Source: UMGS1590 sp963558655 (GTDB lineage: Bacteria > Bacillota > Peptococcia > Peptococcales > Peptococcaceae). From it: a stretch of 64,000 nucleotides of DNA. Position numbers and translations under genes: made by a program. The notes beneath the pieces were generated by a model, which was given only the letters and a program-made list of their open reading frames with translations, had not been told where the DNA came from and ran no database searches. The DNA lies in NCBI GenBank assembly GCA_963558655.1, contig CAUWHJ010000011.1, forward strand, positions 28,352 to 92,351. The letters run 5' to 3'. Positions 16,759 through 25,089 of the stretch are shown in pieces (position 1 is the stretch's first letter; the number at the start of each line of letters is the position of its first letter).

Positions 16759-17202
16759 CGTGTATTCCTTTATGATCATTGCTGTTGGTTTTGGTAAGGT
16801 ATGAGAATAGCGACCGTTTTACAGCGGAATAGCTCAGAAGGTGTATGGTTGCTTGAGTAAGCGGTTGTCTTTCAGGACATAACATATCTGGGCTGCTTGT
16901 ATGGTCATAGTTCATTCGTTAAAGTTCATTAACCATTGTACAAAATCTCATTTTTTGTTTCAATATCCGTAAAGAAATTGGTTACCGATGGTACAGAAAA
17001 AGTGGGTAAAATGGCGATGATAGACTGCCGCAGTGCTTGCAAATGTTCATAAATTGCAACGAAGAGAATCCTCTCATCGCAAAAGAATGAGCACATTATG
17101 CCAGTTTTTTTCTGTGATATGGTATGGTTTTTCTTTGTTTATCGTCAGAGAACGGCTATAATAATATAGTTAGAGAAATCGTGAAAGAAAGAAGGGCGCA
17201 GC
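16759..17202. other. 444-bp intergenic region between divergent arsR-like and ecfA1 genes
   Basis: No gene is seen. It contains two direct GTTCATT copies near 16912-16935 (GTTCATTCGTTAAAGTTCATTAAC), a possible operator of the leftward regulator. A -10 TATAAT at 17157-17162 precedes ecfA1, with a weak TTGTTT at 17135-17140. The rest is AT-rich without a convincing long hairpin. Confidence 0.5.
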
Positions 17203-18027
17203 ATGATTGCGATTAACAATCTCACACATATCTATCATCCAGGCACTGAAAATGAGGTGTGCGCGCTGTCAGACATCACGCTGCGTATCGAAGATGGTGA
17301 GCACATCGCCGTGCTGGGGCGTAATGGTTGTGGCAAATCAACCTTGGCAAAGCATTTGAACGGGTTGCTCTTGCCAACATCGGGCACTGTAATGGTGGAC
17401 GGCTTTGACACCGCCGATGAGGACCATGCGTTGGATATTTTGCAGCGGGTGGGCATGGTGTTTCAAAATCCGGATAACCAGCTTGTGGCGACTACCGTGC
17501 TTGAGGAAGTGGCCTTTGGGCCGGAAAATCTTGGATTGCCACGAGAGAAAATTTACGAGCGTGTCGATGAGGCGCTGCGTTTGGTGCAGATGGAAGCCTT
17601 TCGTGATGCTATGCCACATCATCTTAGCGGTGGTCAGAAACAGCGCATTGCGATTGCCGGCATCATTGCCATGCGTCCACAAACCATCGTGTTTGACGAA
17701 CCCACAGCCATGCTTGATCCAGACGGCCGCGCAGAGGTCATCAGCACCATGCTGCGTTTGAACAAAGAAGAAGGGCTTACGGTGGTGAACATCACCCATT
17801 TTATGGAAGAAGCCGTGTTAGCAGACCGTGTGCTTGTGATGGACGATGGCAAAGTGGTGATGGAAGGAACGCCGCGGGAAATTTTCACCCATGTGGAAGA
17901 ATTGCGCGCCTTGCATTTGGATGTGCCACAGGTGACGGAAATTGCTGTGCGTTTGCACGAAAATTATTCGTTTATTCCGCGTGATGTGTTGACAATCGAA
18001 GAAATGGTGGATGTTTTATGTCGCTAG
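17203..18027 (+). CDS. ecfA1: ECF transporter ATPase EcfA1
   Basis: A 274-residue ABC ATPase with Walker A GRNGCGKST, signature LSGGQKQRIAIAG, Walker B TIVFDEPTAMLDP and the switch His in NITHFMEEA. It is one of two ATPases that energize vitamin uptake with EcfT and exchangeable S components. A 10-base overlap with the next ATPase gene implies coupling. The ecfA1-ecfA2-ecfT-truA order is classical in Bacillota. Confidence 0.95.
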   Translation: MIAINNLTHIYHPGTENEVCALSDITLRIEDGEHIAVLGRNGCGKSTLAKHLNGLLLPTSGTVMVDGFDTADEDHALDILQRVGMVFQNPDNQLVATTVLEEVAFGPENLGLPREKIYERVDEALRLVQMEAFRDAMPHHLSGGQKQRIAIAGIIAMRPQTIVFDEPTAMLDPDGRAEVISTMLRLNKEEGLTVVNITHFMEEAVLADRVLVMDDGKVVMEGTPREIFTHVEELRALHLDVPQVTEIAVRLHENYSFIPRDVLTIEEMVDVLCR

Positions 18028-18890
18028 AATTACAAAATGTATCCTATATTTATAATGCCGGTGGCTTGGAAGAGACAAAAGCGCTGCATGATGTGTCGTT
18101 GACGGTGCCGGATCACAGTTTTGTAGGCCTTGTTGGTCATACTGGCAGTGGCAAGTCAACCTTGGTGCAGTTGATGAATGGGCTGCTTAAACCAACCATG
18201 GGGCGTGTGATTGTGGACGGTTTTGATTTGGCCGATAAAAGCAAAGAAGTGCGCGAGCGTCGCAAACAGGTGGGGCTGGTGTTTCAATATCCTGAGTATC
18301 AGCTTTTTGAAGAAACCATTGCAAAAGACATTGCTTTTGGGCCAAAAAATCAGGGGCTTAACGAAGAAGAACAACGAGAGCGTGTGCAGGAAGCTATGGC
18401 TTTGGTGGACTTGGAGTATGATGTCTGGAAAGACCGTTCACCTTTTGAACTCAGCGGTGGGCAAAAACGGCGTGTAGCGATTGCGGGCATTGTGGCTATG
18501 CGCCCACGCTATCTTATTCTTGATGAGCCAACGGCAGGTTTGGACCCATTGGGGCGTGACCGCATTTTAGAGGCAATTCATAGCCTTTATATGAAAAGCG
18601 ATATGAGCATCATTCTTGTTAGCCACAGCATGGACGATGTGGCACGCTTTGCCAATTACATGATTGTTATGAACCAGGGAACGAAGGTGACAGAGGGAAC
18701 GACAGAGGAGGTCTTTGCCCAGGCTGATTTACTTGAACGTATTCACCTGGGGATTCCGTCGTCGATGGCGCTCTTGCGTGCGCTGAATAAGCATGGTTTT
18801 AACGTGCCTACCAATGCGCTCACGGTAGATGAGGCCTATCGCATCATTGAGAATGCCCTGGCAAAGAGAGAGGGGGACACGTCATGCTGA
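18018..18890 (+). CDS. ecfA2: ECF transporter ATPase EcfA2
   Basis: A 290-residue ABC ATPase with Walker A GHTGSGKST, signature LSGGQKRRVAIAG, Walker B LILDEPTAGLDP and VSHSMDDV. It forms the heterodimer with EcfA1. It overlaps both neighbours (10 bases with ecfA1, 7 with ecfT), so the three are one translational unit. Confidence 0.95.
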   Translation: MSLELQNVSYIYNAGGLEETKALHDVSLTVPDHSFVGLVGHTGSGKSTLVQLMNGLLKPTMGRVIVDGFDLADKSKEVRERRKQVGLVFQYPEYQLFEETIAKDIAFGPKNQGLNEEEQRERVQEAMALVDLEYDVWKDRSPFELSGGQKRRVAIAGIVAMRPRYLILDEPTAGLDPLGRDRILEAIHSLYMKSDMSIILVSHSMDDVARFANYMIVMNQGTKVTEGTTEEVFAQADLLERIHLGIPSSMALLRALNKHGFNVPTNALTVDEAYRIIENALAKREGDTSC

Positions 18891-19687
18891 AAGACATCAC
18901 CATTGGTCAATATGTGAAGGGCGATTCGCTGTTGCACCGTCTTGACCCACGAACGAAAATTTTCGGTATGCTTGCCATCATGGTGGCGCTGTTCCTTGTG
19001 AACAACTGGGTGGGGCTTCTTTATGCAGCTGTGGTGGTGTTTGCTGTGCTTCTGTTGAGTAAGGTGCCGCTTAAGTTTTATGTGAAAGGCGTGCGCCCCT
19101 TACGTTTTATTCTCATTTTTACGGCACTCATTCAGCTCTTTTTGACGCCGGGCACCGTTCTGTGGCAGTGGGGGATTTTGCACATCACTGCCGAAGGAGT
19201 GCATTTGGCTGTTTTCCTTTGTGTGCGCTTGGTGCTTTTGGTGATGACAACGAGTGTGTTGACCTTAACAACCACGCCGATTGTCCTCACAGATGCCGTG
19301 GAAAACTTGTTGTCGCCGTTTAAGCGCATTGGCGTGCCGGCGCATGAGCTGGCGATGATGATGACGATTGCCCTGCGCTTTATTCCGCTCCTGGCAGATG
19401 AAACAGAAAAGATTATGGCGGCGCAAAAGGCGCGTGGCGCTGCTTTTGATGAGGGTGGCTTGATGGACCGTGCGCGTGCACTTTTGCCAATTCTTGTGCC
19501 GCTTTTTCTTTCCGCCATCAATCGTGCCAATGAACTGGCTATGGCGATGGAAGCGCGCTGCTACCATGGTGGCGAAGGGCGCACACGCTTGCACGAGCTG
19601 CATTATGAAAACGGCGACCGTTTTGCTGGGGTGATTTTAATTGCCATTTTAGCGGTGGCGCTGGCGACAAGGTGGGTGGTTCTGTGA
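18884..19687 (+). CDS. ecfT: ECF transporter transmembrane subunit EcfT
   Basis: A 267-residue membrane protein with five or six hydrophobic segments. The two Ala-Arg-Gly-type coupling motifs of the family are present (AAQKARGAAF and AMEARCYHG); these helices contact the ATPases. The N-terminal GQYVKGDSLLHRLDPRTKI is typical. It overlaps truA by four bases. Confidence 0.95.
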   Translation: MLKDITIGQYVKGDSLLHRLDPRTKIFGMLAIMVALFLVNNWVGLLYAAVVVFAVLLLSKVPLKFYVKGVRPLRFILIFTALIQLFLTPGTVLWQWGILHITAEGVHLAVFLCVRLVLLVMTTSVLTLTTTPIVLTDAVENLLSPFKRIGVPAHELAMMMTIALRFIPLLADETEKIMAAQKARGAAFDEGGLMDRARALLPILVPLFLSAINRANELAMAMEARCYHGGEGRTRLHELHYENGDRFAGVILIAILAVALATRWVVL

Positions 19688-20523
19688 CAACCTATAAACT
19701 CACCATGAGCTATGATGGCAGTTTTTTTGCTGGTTTTCAGCGGCAATCCGATGCCAGCCTTGTGACGGTACAAGGGCTACTGGAACAGACGATTGCCGAA
19801 CTTTTTGGCGCACCAGTGCATATTCATGGTGCCGGACGCACCGATGCCGGTGTTCATGCACGGGCGCAAGTTGCACACTTTAGTTTCGCGCGGCAGATTC
19901 CGGCACAGCGCCTGTGTTACGCCTTGAACCGTGCGTTGCCGCCTGCCCTTGTGATTCGTGAAGCCGAAGTGGTGGATGCCGCTTTTCATGCACGCAAAAG
20001 CGCTGTTGGCAAATGGTACAGTTATCGCATCTTCAACGCTCAAACGCCGCCGGCGTTGGGGCATGGATACTTCACCCACATTCCGCAGCCAATGGACCAA
20101 GCGCTGTTTAGACAGGCGCTGGCGCAAATGGTGGGCGCGCATAATTTTGAAGGGTTTTGTGGTCGTGGTGCCACCGTGAAAACCTTTGAACGCACATTGT
20201 ACCTTGCCAAACTTTGCATTGATGCTGAAAATCCTGCCTGGTGGCATATTCATTTTGTGGGCGATGGTTTTTTGCGAAAAATGGTACGCAATCTTGTTGG
20301 CACCGCTGTTGACATTGCCCTGGGCCGCAGGCCACTTGGCTGTGTTCAGGATGCTTTAGTGACGCACAATCGCAGCAAGGCGGGACCGACAGCACCTGCC
20401 GATGGTCTCACCATGGAAGAAGTATTCTACGAACAAACACGTTTGCAAGCGTGCATCGCCACCCTTGCCGAGCGGCCGGAAACGGTTGTGGTGCCACTTT
20501 GCGGAGAGGACGTGTATTTTTAA
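19684..20523 (+). CDS. truA: tRNA pseudouridine(38-40) synthase TruA
   Basis: A 279-residue TruA that isomerizes uridines 38-40 in the tRNA anticodon stem. Catalytic Asp54 lies in GRTDAGVHA; the DGSFFAGFQRQ N terminus and DGFLRKMVRNLVGT are present. The start is GTG at 19684, overlapping the ecfT stop as GTGA, with AAGGTGG 8 bases upstream. It runs slightly long at the C terminus (last ~25 residues unlike the family core). rplM-rpsI do not follow, so the usual synteny is broken here. Confidence 0.93.
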   Translation: MTTYKLTMSYDGSFFAGFQRQSDASLVTVQGLLEQTIAELFGAPVHIHGAGRTDAGVHARAQVAHFSFARQIPAQRLCYALNRALPPALVIREAEVVDAAFHARKSAVGKWYSYRIFNAQTPPALGHGYFTHIPQPMDQALFRQALAQMVGAHNFEGFCGRGATVKTFERTLYLAKLCIDAENPAWWHIHFVGDGFLRKMVRNLVGTAVDIALGRRPLGCVQDALVTHNRSKAGPTAPADGLTMEEVFYEQTRLQACIATLAERPETVVVPLCGEDVYF

Positions 20524-20571
20524 TGAAAAACCTTTGGCTTCAAGCGATTGCCTGGAGCTGAAGGTTTTTTT
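20524..20571 (+). terminator. Terminator after truA
   Basis: An imperfect long hairpin AAAAACCTT...AAGGTTTTTT with an inner GCTTC/GGAGC stem directly after the truA stop. Confidence 0.8.
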
Positions 20572-20623
20572 GCATGAGCAAGAGCGGCACTGGCACTGTC
20601 TTGCGCTGCGTTGTTTGATGTGC

Positions 20624-20667
20624 TATGCTGGATATATCTTGACATCTTTCAGCGAATCCAGCATAAT
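20624..20667 (+). promoter_or_regulatory. Sigma-A promoter within a 10-bp inverted repeat
   Basis: TTGACA (20639-20644), 17 bp, CATAAT (20662-20667). Perfect arms TATGCTGGAT (20624-20633) and ATCCAGCATA (20656-20665) enclose the -35 and overlap the -10, which looks like a repressor operator for the downstream gene pair. Confidence 0.75.
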
Positions 20668-20706
20668 TTTTATAGCTTTACTTTACAATGAGAGGAGTAA
20701 CCTATT

Positions 20707-21318
20707 GTGGCGATTTTACGATCCTTACGGCTGGCAGGCACCTTATTGCTGGCTCTGACGATCCTTTGCATAGTTGTTTTGCCGGTTGGTTTTTTGCCAA
20801 GGGGCGTTTTGCTGGCGTTGGCAGCGCTGACCGCATTAGACCTGTTGGCAGTCATTCTTTTTACGCTGATGCGTGAGCGCAGCTTGCGTGCTTTTGTGCA
20901 AGTATTGGTGACATTGTCCTTGCTTTTGGTGCTTGCGGGCGGGCTAGGGTCTCAGCTGACAACCAACAGTTATTATGTTGAACTTGGTGTTGGCGAAAGT
21001 GCTGCGCTTATTGGCCCGGGGTTAGAAGGTTACACGTTGACCTTTGAACCAGGAGCGCCGGATCGTGAAAATGCTGAGATGCTTGATGTTGCACTGACAC
21101 AACCGGATCAAGTGTCCATTCATGAAACGATAGTACCATCTGAACCGATGCGTTATGATGGCATTGAGGTTCATCCAATGATGAGCGATGGCGAACAAGC
21201 TGTTTTTCTGGTGAGCCGTGATTGGTTCCGACCTCTTATCTGGGTGGGTGGTATCCTCTTTGTGATTGGTCTGGGTTTGAGTGCGCTGCCACCGGTAAGA
21301 AAGAGAGGTGAAGGCTGA
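20707..21318 (+). CDS. ResB-like membrane protein
   Basis: A 203-residue protein with three N-terminal membrane spans, an extracytoplasmic beta-rich region (about 85-165) and a last span (about 176-196). The C-terminal VHPMMSDGEQAVFLVSRDWFRPLIWVGGILFVIGLGL resembles the end of ResB/Ccs1 cytochrome c synthesis proteins. It is much shorter than typical ResB. It starts with GTG behind GAGGAG, and its stop overlaps the start of the next, CcsA-like gene. Family assignment is by pattern only. Confidence 0.55.
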   Translation: MAILRSLRLAGTLLLALTILCIVVLPVGFLPRGVLLALAALTALDLLAVILFTLMRERSLRAFVQVLVTLSLLLVLAGGLGSQLTTNSYYVELGVGESAALIGPGLEGYTLTFEPGAPDRENAEMLDVALTQPDQVSIHETIVPSEPMRYDGIEVHPMMSDGEQAVFLVSRDWFRPLIWVGGILFVIGLGLSALPPVRKRGEG

Positions 21319-22076
21319 TGTTTGCAACCATTCTTTTTGATGTCATTGTGGTTTGCTTTGCACTGGCGTTGATTGCCTGGTCGGCCAGTGAGCTTTTGCA
21401 TATTTGGCAGGCTGGTGTTATCATGAGCCTGATTTTCCTTATTGGTACGGTGGCCTTGCTTGTGCGCCTGGTGATGACCTGTGTTCAAGGCGATGTACTT
21501 GTGAGCGATGGCATTTGGACGATTTTTGCATTTGCTTTTGCGGTTATCATCGCCTACCTTCATTTTCGCTTGTTTGGCACCATGCTCATGCCGGCAGCAT
21601 CGGCCATTTTGGTGGTGCTTGAGATGCTGGTGCATCTTGGGTATTGGCCGCAGATTGGCTTTCTTGGGGCTGTTAGTAGCCAACCTTGGCTGGCGCCTGC
21701 GATTGTTTTGGCGATGGTGGGGCTTGCCTTTAGTGTGGCGTATGTGCTTCTGGGCGTGAGCCTTTTTAGCCGACGCGGACGTTTAGCAGCGGCAGAAAAA
21801 GCCGAAGCTGAGATGGAAGACATAACCGATGAAGCAGCCTTTCGCGCGCACAGCTTGCGTGTGCAGTTTATTGGCGTCACCAAAAGCATGATGCGTGTGT
21901 TCTCGCATCTGGGTTGGTGGACGCTGGCAGTTTTGAGTTTTGCCATCGGCGGTTATGTGCTCTGGTGCCATACGCTGTACAGCCTTTATTGGATGTGGCA
22001 GCCATTGTTCGCCGTGGCGGCGTTGGCTTGGCTCATCGTTTTTGTGTGCAAGGATATGCTTTTCATACGTAGTTAA
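21318..22076 (+). CDS. CcsA-like membrane protein with altered WWD motif
   Basis: A 252-residue protein with about eight membrane segments. It follows the layout of CcsA/CcsB heme-handling proteins: an N-terminal bundle, a central segment PWLAPAIVLAMVGLAFSVAYV, and a final YWMWQPLF...AWLIV that lines up with the family YWSWDPKE...TWLIY heme-binding stretch. The aspartate and the following Lys-Glu are replaced, so classical heme delivery is doubtful. It overlaps the ResB-like gene, suggesting a two-protein complex. Confidence 0.5.
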   Translation: MFATILFDVIVVCFALALIAWSASELLHIWQAGVIMSLIFLIGTVALLVRLVMTCVQGDVLVSDGIWTIFAFAFAVIIAYLHFRLFGTMLMPAASAILVVLEMLVHLGYWPQIGFLGAVSSQPWLAPAIVLAMVGLAFSVAYVLLGVSLFSRRGRLAAAEKAEAEMEDITDEAAFRAHSLRVQFIGVTKSMMRVFSHLGWWTLAVLSFAIGGYVLWCHTLYSLYWMWQPLFAVAALAWLIVFVCKDMLFIRS

Positions 22077-22115
22077 AAGAACAAAGCTCACGCTGCGGCG
22101 TGGGCTTTGTTCTTG
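22075..22115 (+). terminator. Terminator after the ResB/CcsA-like pair
   Basis: Stem AAGAACAAAGC (22077-22087) with GCTTTGTTCTT (22104-22114) and an inner CACGC/GCGTG extension. Confidence 0.85.
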
Positions 22116-22242
22116 TACAAAAGCGCGCTGTTTGGCGCTTCTGGCGTTCGTCAAAGCCTTTTGACAAGTCCTGCCAAACCCTTTTGCTGGAGTTTGGGCG
22201 CAAAACGAGGTATCATGAGGCAAAAATGAAGGAGGTATTATT

Positions 22243-22428
22243 ATGTTAAACCATCGTTTTGTACGCAGGCTGTTGCTTTTGGTGCTTCTTTTATGGACGG
22301 GCAATATTGTTTGGCGGATTCTTTGTGCGCCACTTGCCGTGGAGAACACGCTGATTGTGCAGGCACTCTTATGCACACTGGGATTTTTAGTGCTGGCACG
22401 CAGAGAAAAGATGTGGCGAAAAAAATAA
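22243..22428 (+). CDS. Small two-span membrane protein
   Basis: A 61-residue product with two hydrophobic segments (about residues 9-27 and 34-52) and basic ends (NHRFVRR, ARREKMWRKK). AAGGAGG lies 9 bases before the ATG at 22243, which makes expression likely. No family is recognised. It is a single gene between two terminator/promoter regions. Confidence 0.6.
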   Translation: MLNHRFVRRLLLLVLLLWTGNIVWRILCAPLAVENTLIVQALLCTLGFLVLARREKMWRKK

Positions 22429-22449
22429 ATCTCATCACTCAAAAAAAGC

Positions 22450-22508
22450 TTGACGGCGCAGGGGTAAACGCATATAATTAACACCGCTAACTATTAACAG
22501 TGTTAATT
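22450..22508 (+). promoter_or_regulatory. marR-family promoter and palindromic operator
   Basis: TTGACG (22450-22455), 17 bp, TATAAT (22473-22478). The inverted repeat AATTAACAC (22476-22484) / GTGTTAATT (22500-22508) overlaps the -10 and the start site. This is the expected arrangement for autorepression by the MarR protein encoded next. Confidence 0.8.
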
Positions 22509-22528
22509 ACATGAAAGGACGATCGTTC

Positions 22529-22960
22529 ATGACCATGCCTGATTGGCAGGAAATGCTTACTTATCAACAGCATCTCACGCAGTTTTCACGGCGGCTATTG
22601 GTACATTCACAAGAACAGCAGCTTAGTGCCAGCGAGCGTGAGCTGCTCGCTTGGATTTATCTTGCGCCTGAGCAGTGTACGCCGCTGTTTTTGAGCAAAC
22701 AGAGCGGCATGAAGAAAGAAGCGGTGAGTCGCACGCTGAAACAGCTTTTTCAGAAAGCGTGCATTGAAAAGCACAAGGTAGACGGCGATGAGCGCAGCTA
22801 CACCGTGACCTTGACCGGCGAAGGCAGAATGGCGCTGGACCACGATTGTAAATTGCTCTTGGAGCCGTTTTATACGCTTAGAGCATCAATGGGCGAACAT
22901 TTCGACCAGCTTTTTGCGCTTCTTAAAGAAGCAGATCATGTATTGGGTGGAGAAGAATGA
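22529..22960 (+). CDS. MarR-family transcriptional regulator
   Basis: A 143-residue protein with the MarR winged-helix fold: recognition region PLFLSKQSGMKKEAVSRTLKQLFQKACIEKHKVDGDERSYTVTLTGEGRM. The start at 22529 is chosen because AAAGGA lies 9 bases upstream; an earlier in-frame ATG at 22511 lacks one. It overlaps the following FUSC-type gene by four bases, so regulator and membrane protein form an operon that it probably represses. Confidence 0.88.
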   Translation: MTMPDWQEMLTYQQHLTQFSRRLLVHSQEQQLSASERELLAWIYLAPEQCTPLFLSKQSGMKKEAVSRTLKQLFQKACIEKHKVDGDERSYTVTLTGEGRMALDHDCKLLLEPFYTLRASMGEHFDQLFALLKEADHVLGGEE

Positions 22961-24027
22961 TGAAGCAAATGGCATTTTATGATATTTTGCAGCTGGACCC
23001 AGCGGTATTAAAAGTGCATATTAAACAAGCGGAAACACGTGCAGAACGGCGACGCTTTCAATGGGGGCTGTTTTTACGAGCACTGTTCATTGTGGCTTTT
23101 GCGGTGGCGTTTATTGCTTCTCTTAACGCTCTTTTTGGGAGCGAGAACAGCGCTATGTCGGTGGCGATATTCTGCATTTTGCTGGCTGTGCGTTTTGTTG
23201 ACTTCAATTACTGTATGCAAGATGCGCTGCGTAATCTTGTGATTGTTTTTCCTTTGCTGTGTTTTGCGCCGCTTGTGGCGCAGAGCCTGCCACTGCCCGG
23301 TGCTATTTTGGTGCACACCGTTGCGCTTTTTGTGATTTTTATGATGACTTGCGATCAACCCGAGATGGGCAACAGTGGTCTTTTTGGCTTTTCCTATGTA
23401 TTTTTAGCTGGCAATCCTGTGCAGGGCGACGCCTTGGAAGCCCGTTTTCTGATGACTTGTGTGGGTATTTTAATTTGTGGCTGGGTGTACTTGCGTAAGC
23501 ATAAAGGTAAGCACGCCAATGTGCCATTTTCTGCACGCTGGCAAGTGTTTGATTTTTGCGAGCAGAAATATCAATGGCAGGTACGCATGGCGTTGGGCAT
23601 TGGTATCATTCTTGCTGTTGGCGCCGCTGTGCAGTTAGAGCGTTTTGTGTGGGCAGCTTTTGCTGTAAGCTCCATTCTCACTGACCATCGCATGGGGAGT
23701 GGCATTCAGGATAAATCCTCACATCGACTCATTGGTGTGCTCATTGGCACCATGCTCTTTTATTTGGTGTATAGCTTTGTGCCGCCATCATTATATGTGC
23801 TGCTTGGACCAATTGGCGGTTTTTGCCTGGGCTTTTGCGGCGCATACTTGAGCAAAACTGTGTTTAATTGCTTTGGCGCCTTAATTATGGGAGCAAGCAT
23901 TTATGGGTTGGAAGGCTCGGTGATGTTGCGTATCAGTGATACGTTGATTGGCGTGGTCTTTGCTCTGGGCTTTTATTATTTGTTCAATTTGTTGACCGTG
24001 CGTTTGTGGCGCACCTGTCCGGATTAA
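22957..24027 (+). CDS. FUSC-family membrane protein (putative efflux component)
   Basis: A 356-residue protein with two blocks of membrane segments (about residues 38-180 and 210-350) and a short cytosolic linker, as in the fusaric-acid-resistance/aromatic-acid-export (FUSC) superfamily. The second block carries the WAAFAVSSILTDHR and HRLIGVLIGTMLFYLVY stretch typical of the family. The substrate is unknown. Operonic pairing with a MarR regulator suggests induction by a toxic aromatic compound. Confidence 0.7.
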   Translation: MMKQMAFYDILQLDPAVLKVHIKQAETRAERRRFQWGLFLRALFIVAFAVAFIASLNALFGSENSAMSVAIFCILLAVRFVDFNYCMQDALRNLVIVFPLLCFAPLVAQSLPLPGAILVHTVALFVIFMMTCDQPEMGNSGLFGFSYVFLAGNPVQGDALEARFLMTCVGILICGWVYLRKHKGKHANVPFSARWQVFDFCEQKYQWQVRMALGIGIILAVGAAVQLERFVWAAFAVSSILTDHRMGSGIQDKSSHRLIGVLIGTMLFYLVYSFVPPSLYVLLGPIGGFCLGFCGAYLSKTVFNCFGALIMGASIYGLEGSVMLRISDTLIGVVFALGFYYLFNLLTVRLWRTCPD

Positions 24028-24028
24028 A

Positions 24029-24073
24029 AAATATCCCTGCTGAAACCCTTGGTGGATTTCAGCAGGGATATTG
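24029..24073. terminator. Bidirectional terminator between convergent genes
   Basis: A long stem AATATCCCTGCTGAAA / TTTCAGCAGGGATATT between the rightward FUSC gene and the leftward 24078-24380 gene. Confidence 0.88.
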
Positions 24074-24077
24074 TATG

Positions 24078-24380
24078 TTATGCGTTTTTTCGCAGTGCCA
24101 GAATGTGTTCTGCCAGAATACGCAGTTCCAGCGGGCTGCGATTGAGTCCAATCATTGTTGGAAAGCCAACGTTCATTTCTGCAGCAAGCAGTTCGCCGGT
24201 TTCAGGTTGGTATTTGATGGTCAGATAGCCGTTGTCGTGCCCATAGGAGGCATCGTAGCGTAAGAGCACAGAGCCATCGCTGGCGGTAGTTGTTTCTGCA
24301 AGCACGAAATGCTTATCTAATGTGGCTTGGTCGGCGGTTTGCATGATGCGAATAAAATAGGTTTCTTCGTCGCGGGTCAT
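24078..24380 (-). CDS. Conserved hypothetical protein (100 aa)
   Basis: A soluble, acidic 100-residue product. The pattern of alternating strands (HFVLAETTTASDGSVLLRYDA, YLTIKYQPETGELLAAEMN) suggests a small beta-rich fold. AAGGAG is present upstream of the minus-strand start, and a TATAAT (complement of 24415-24420) lies about 35 bases further on. No function is recognised. It is transcribed alone and convergently to the FUSC gene. Confidence 0.65.
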   Translation of the reverse strand: MTRDEETYFIRIMQTADQATLDKHFVLAETTTASDGSVLLRYDASYGHDNGYLTIKYQPETGELLAAEMNVGFPTMIGLNRSPLELRILAEHILALRKNA

Positions 24381-24538
24381 TACGAATCTCCTTTCTAGGG
24401 AACCTTATTTTTTGATTATAGCACAATGCAGATATTTTTTACAGTTGTCATGGGTGTGGGTGGTTGCTCACGCGTGTAGATGTATGATAAACTAAAGTGT
24501 AATGATTGATGATGGAAAACAAGCAGGGAGGAAGCTAA

Positions 24539-25087
24539 GTGGAGCGCTATAAAAAAGAAATACTGATTGATCGTGAGACCATAGCAAAGCGTGTGCAGGA
24601 AATGGGTCGTCAGATAACAGAGGACTATACAGAACGTTCGTTGCGGCCATTGGTGGTCATTTCGATTTTGAAAGGGGCCATCCCATTCACCGCAGATCTT
24701 ATTCGTGCCATTGACAGACCGTTGCGCTTAGAAACCATGGTAGCATCGAGCTACGGCAGTGGCACCGTGTCTAGCGGCAAAGTGAACATCAAGTATAAGA
24801 GCTTTGATGATTTGACGGGGTGTGATGTCATACTCGTGGACGACATCATCGACAGTGGCCATACTTTGGCAGCGATTAAGAATACGATTGCTGATTTTCA
24901 TCCAGCGAGCGTGGCCACTTGCGTTTTTTTGAACAAACCAGAACGTCGCGAAGTGGACATGGATGTTGACTATATCGGTATGGATGTGCCGGACAAATTT
25001 GTGATTGGTTATGGTCTGGACTTTGACGGTCAGTATCGCGAATTACCAGATATTGCTGCGATTGTGTTTGAAGAGGAGGAAAAATAA
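24539..25087 (+). CDS. hpt: Hypoxanthine/guanine phosphoribosyltransferase
   Basis: A 182-residue purine salvage enzyme that converts hypoxanthine or guanine plus PRPP to IMP or GMP. The PRPP-binding motif VILVDDIIDSGHTL, the early KGAIPFTADL loop and the late DKFVIGYGLDFDGQYRELP are intact. It starts with GTG at 24539 behind AGGGAGGAAG. It lies 2 bases upstream of guaA, giving a purine salvage and GMP synthesis operon. Confidence 0.95.
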   Translation: MERYKKEILIDRETIAKRVQEMGRQITEDYTERSLRPLVVISILKGAIPFTADLIRAIDRPLRLETMVASSYGSGTVSSGKVNIKYKSFDDLTGCDVILVDDIIDSGHTLAAIKNTIADFHPASVATCVFLNKPERREVDMDVDYIGMDVPDKFVIGYGLDFDGQYRELPDIAAIVFEEEEK

Positions 25088-25089
25088 AC

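Noticed and set aside
24381..24538. Possible purine riboswitch upstream of hpt-guaA.
   Set aside because: The gap is only 158 bp and shows no three-way-junction or conserved loop sequences that I can identify.
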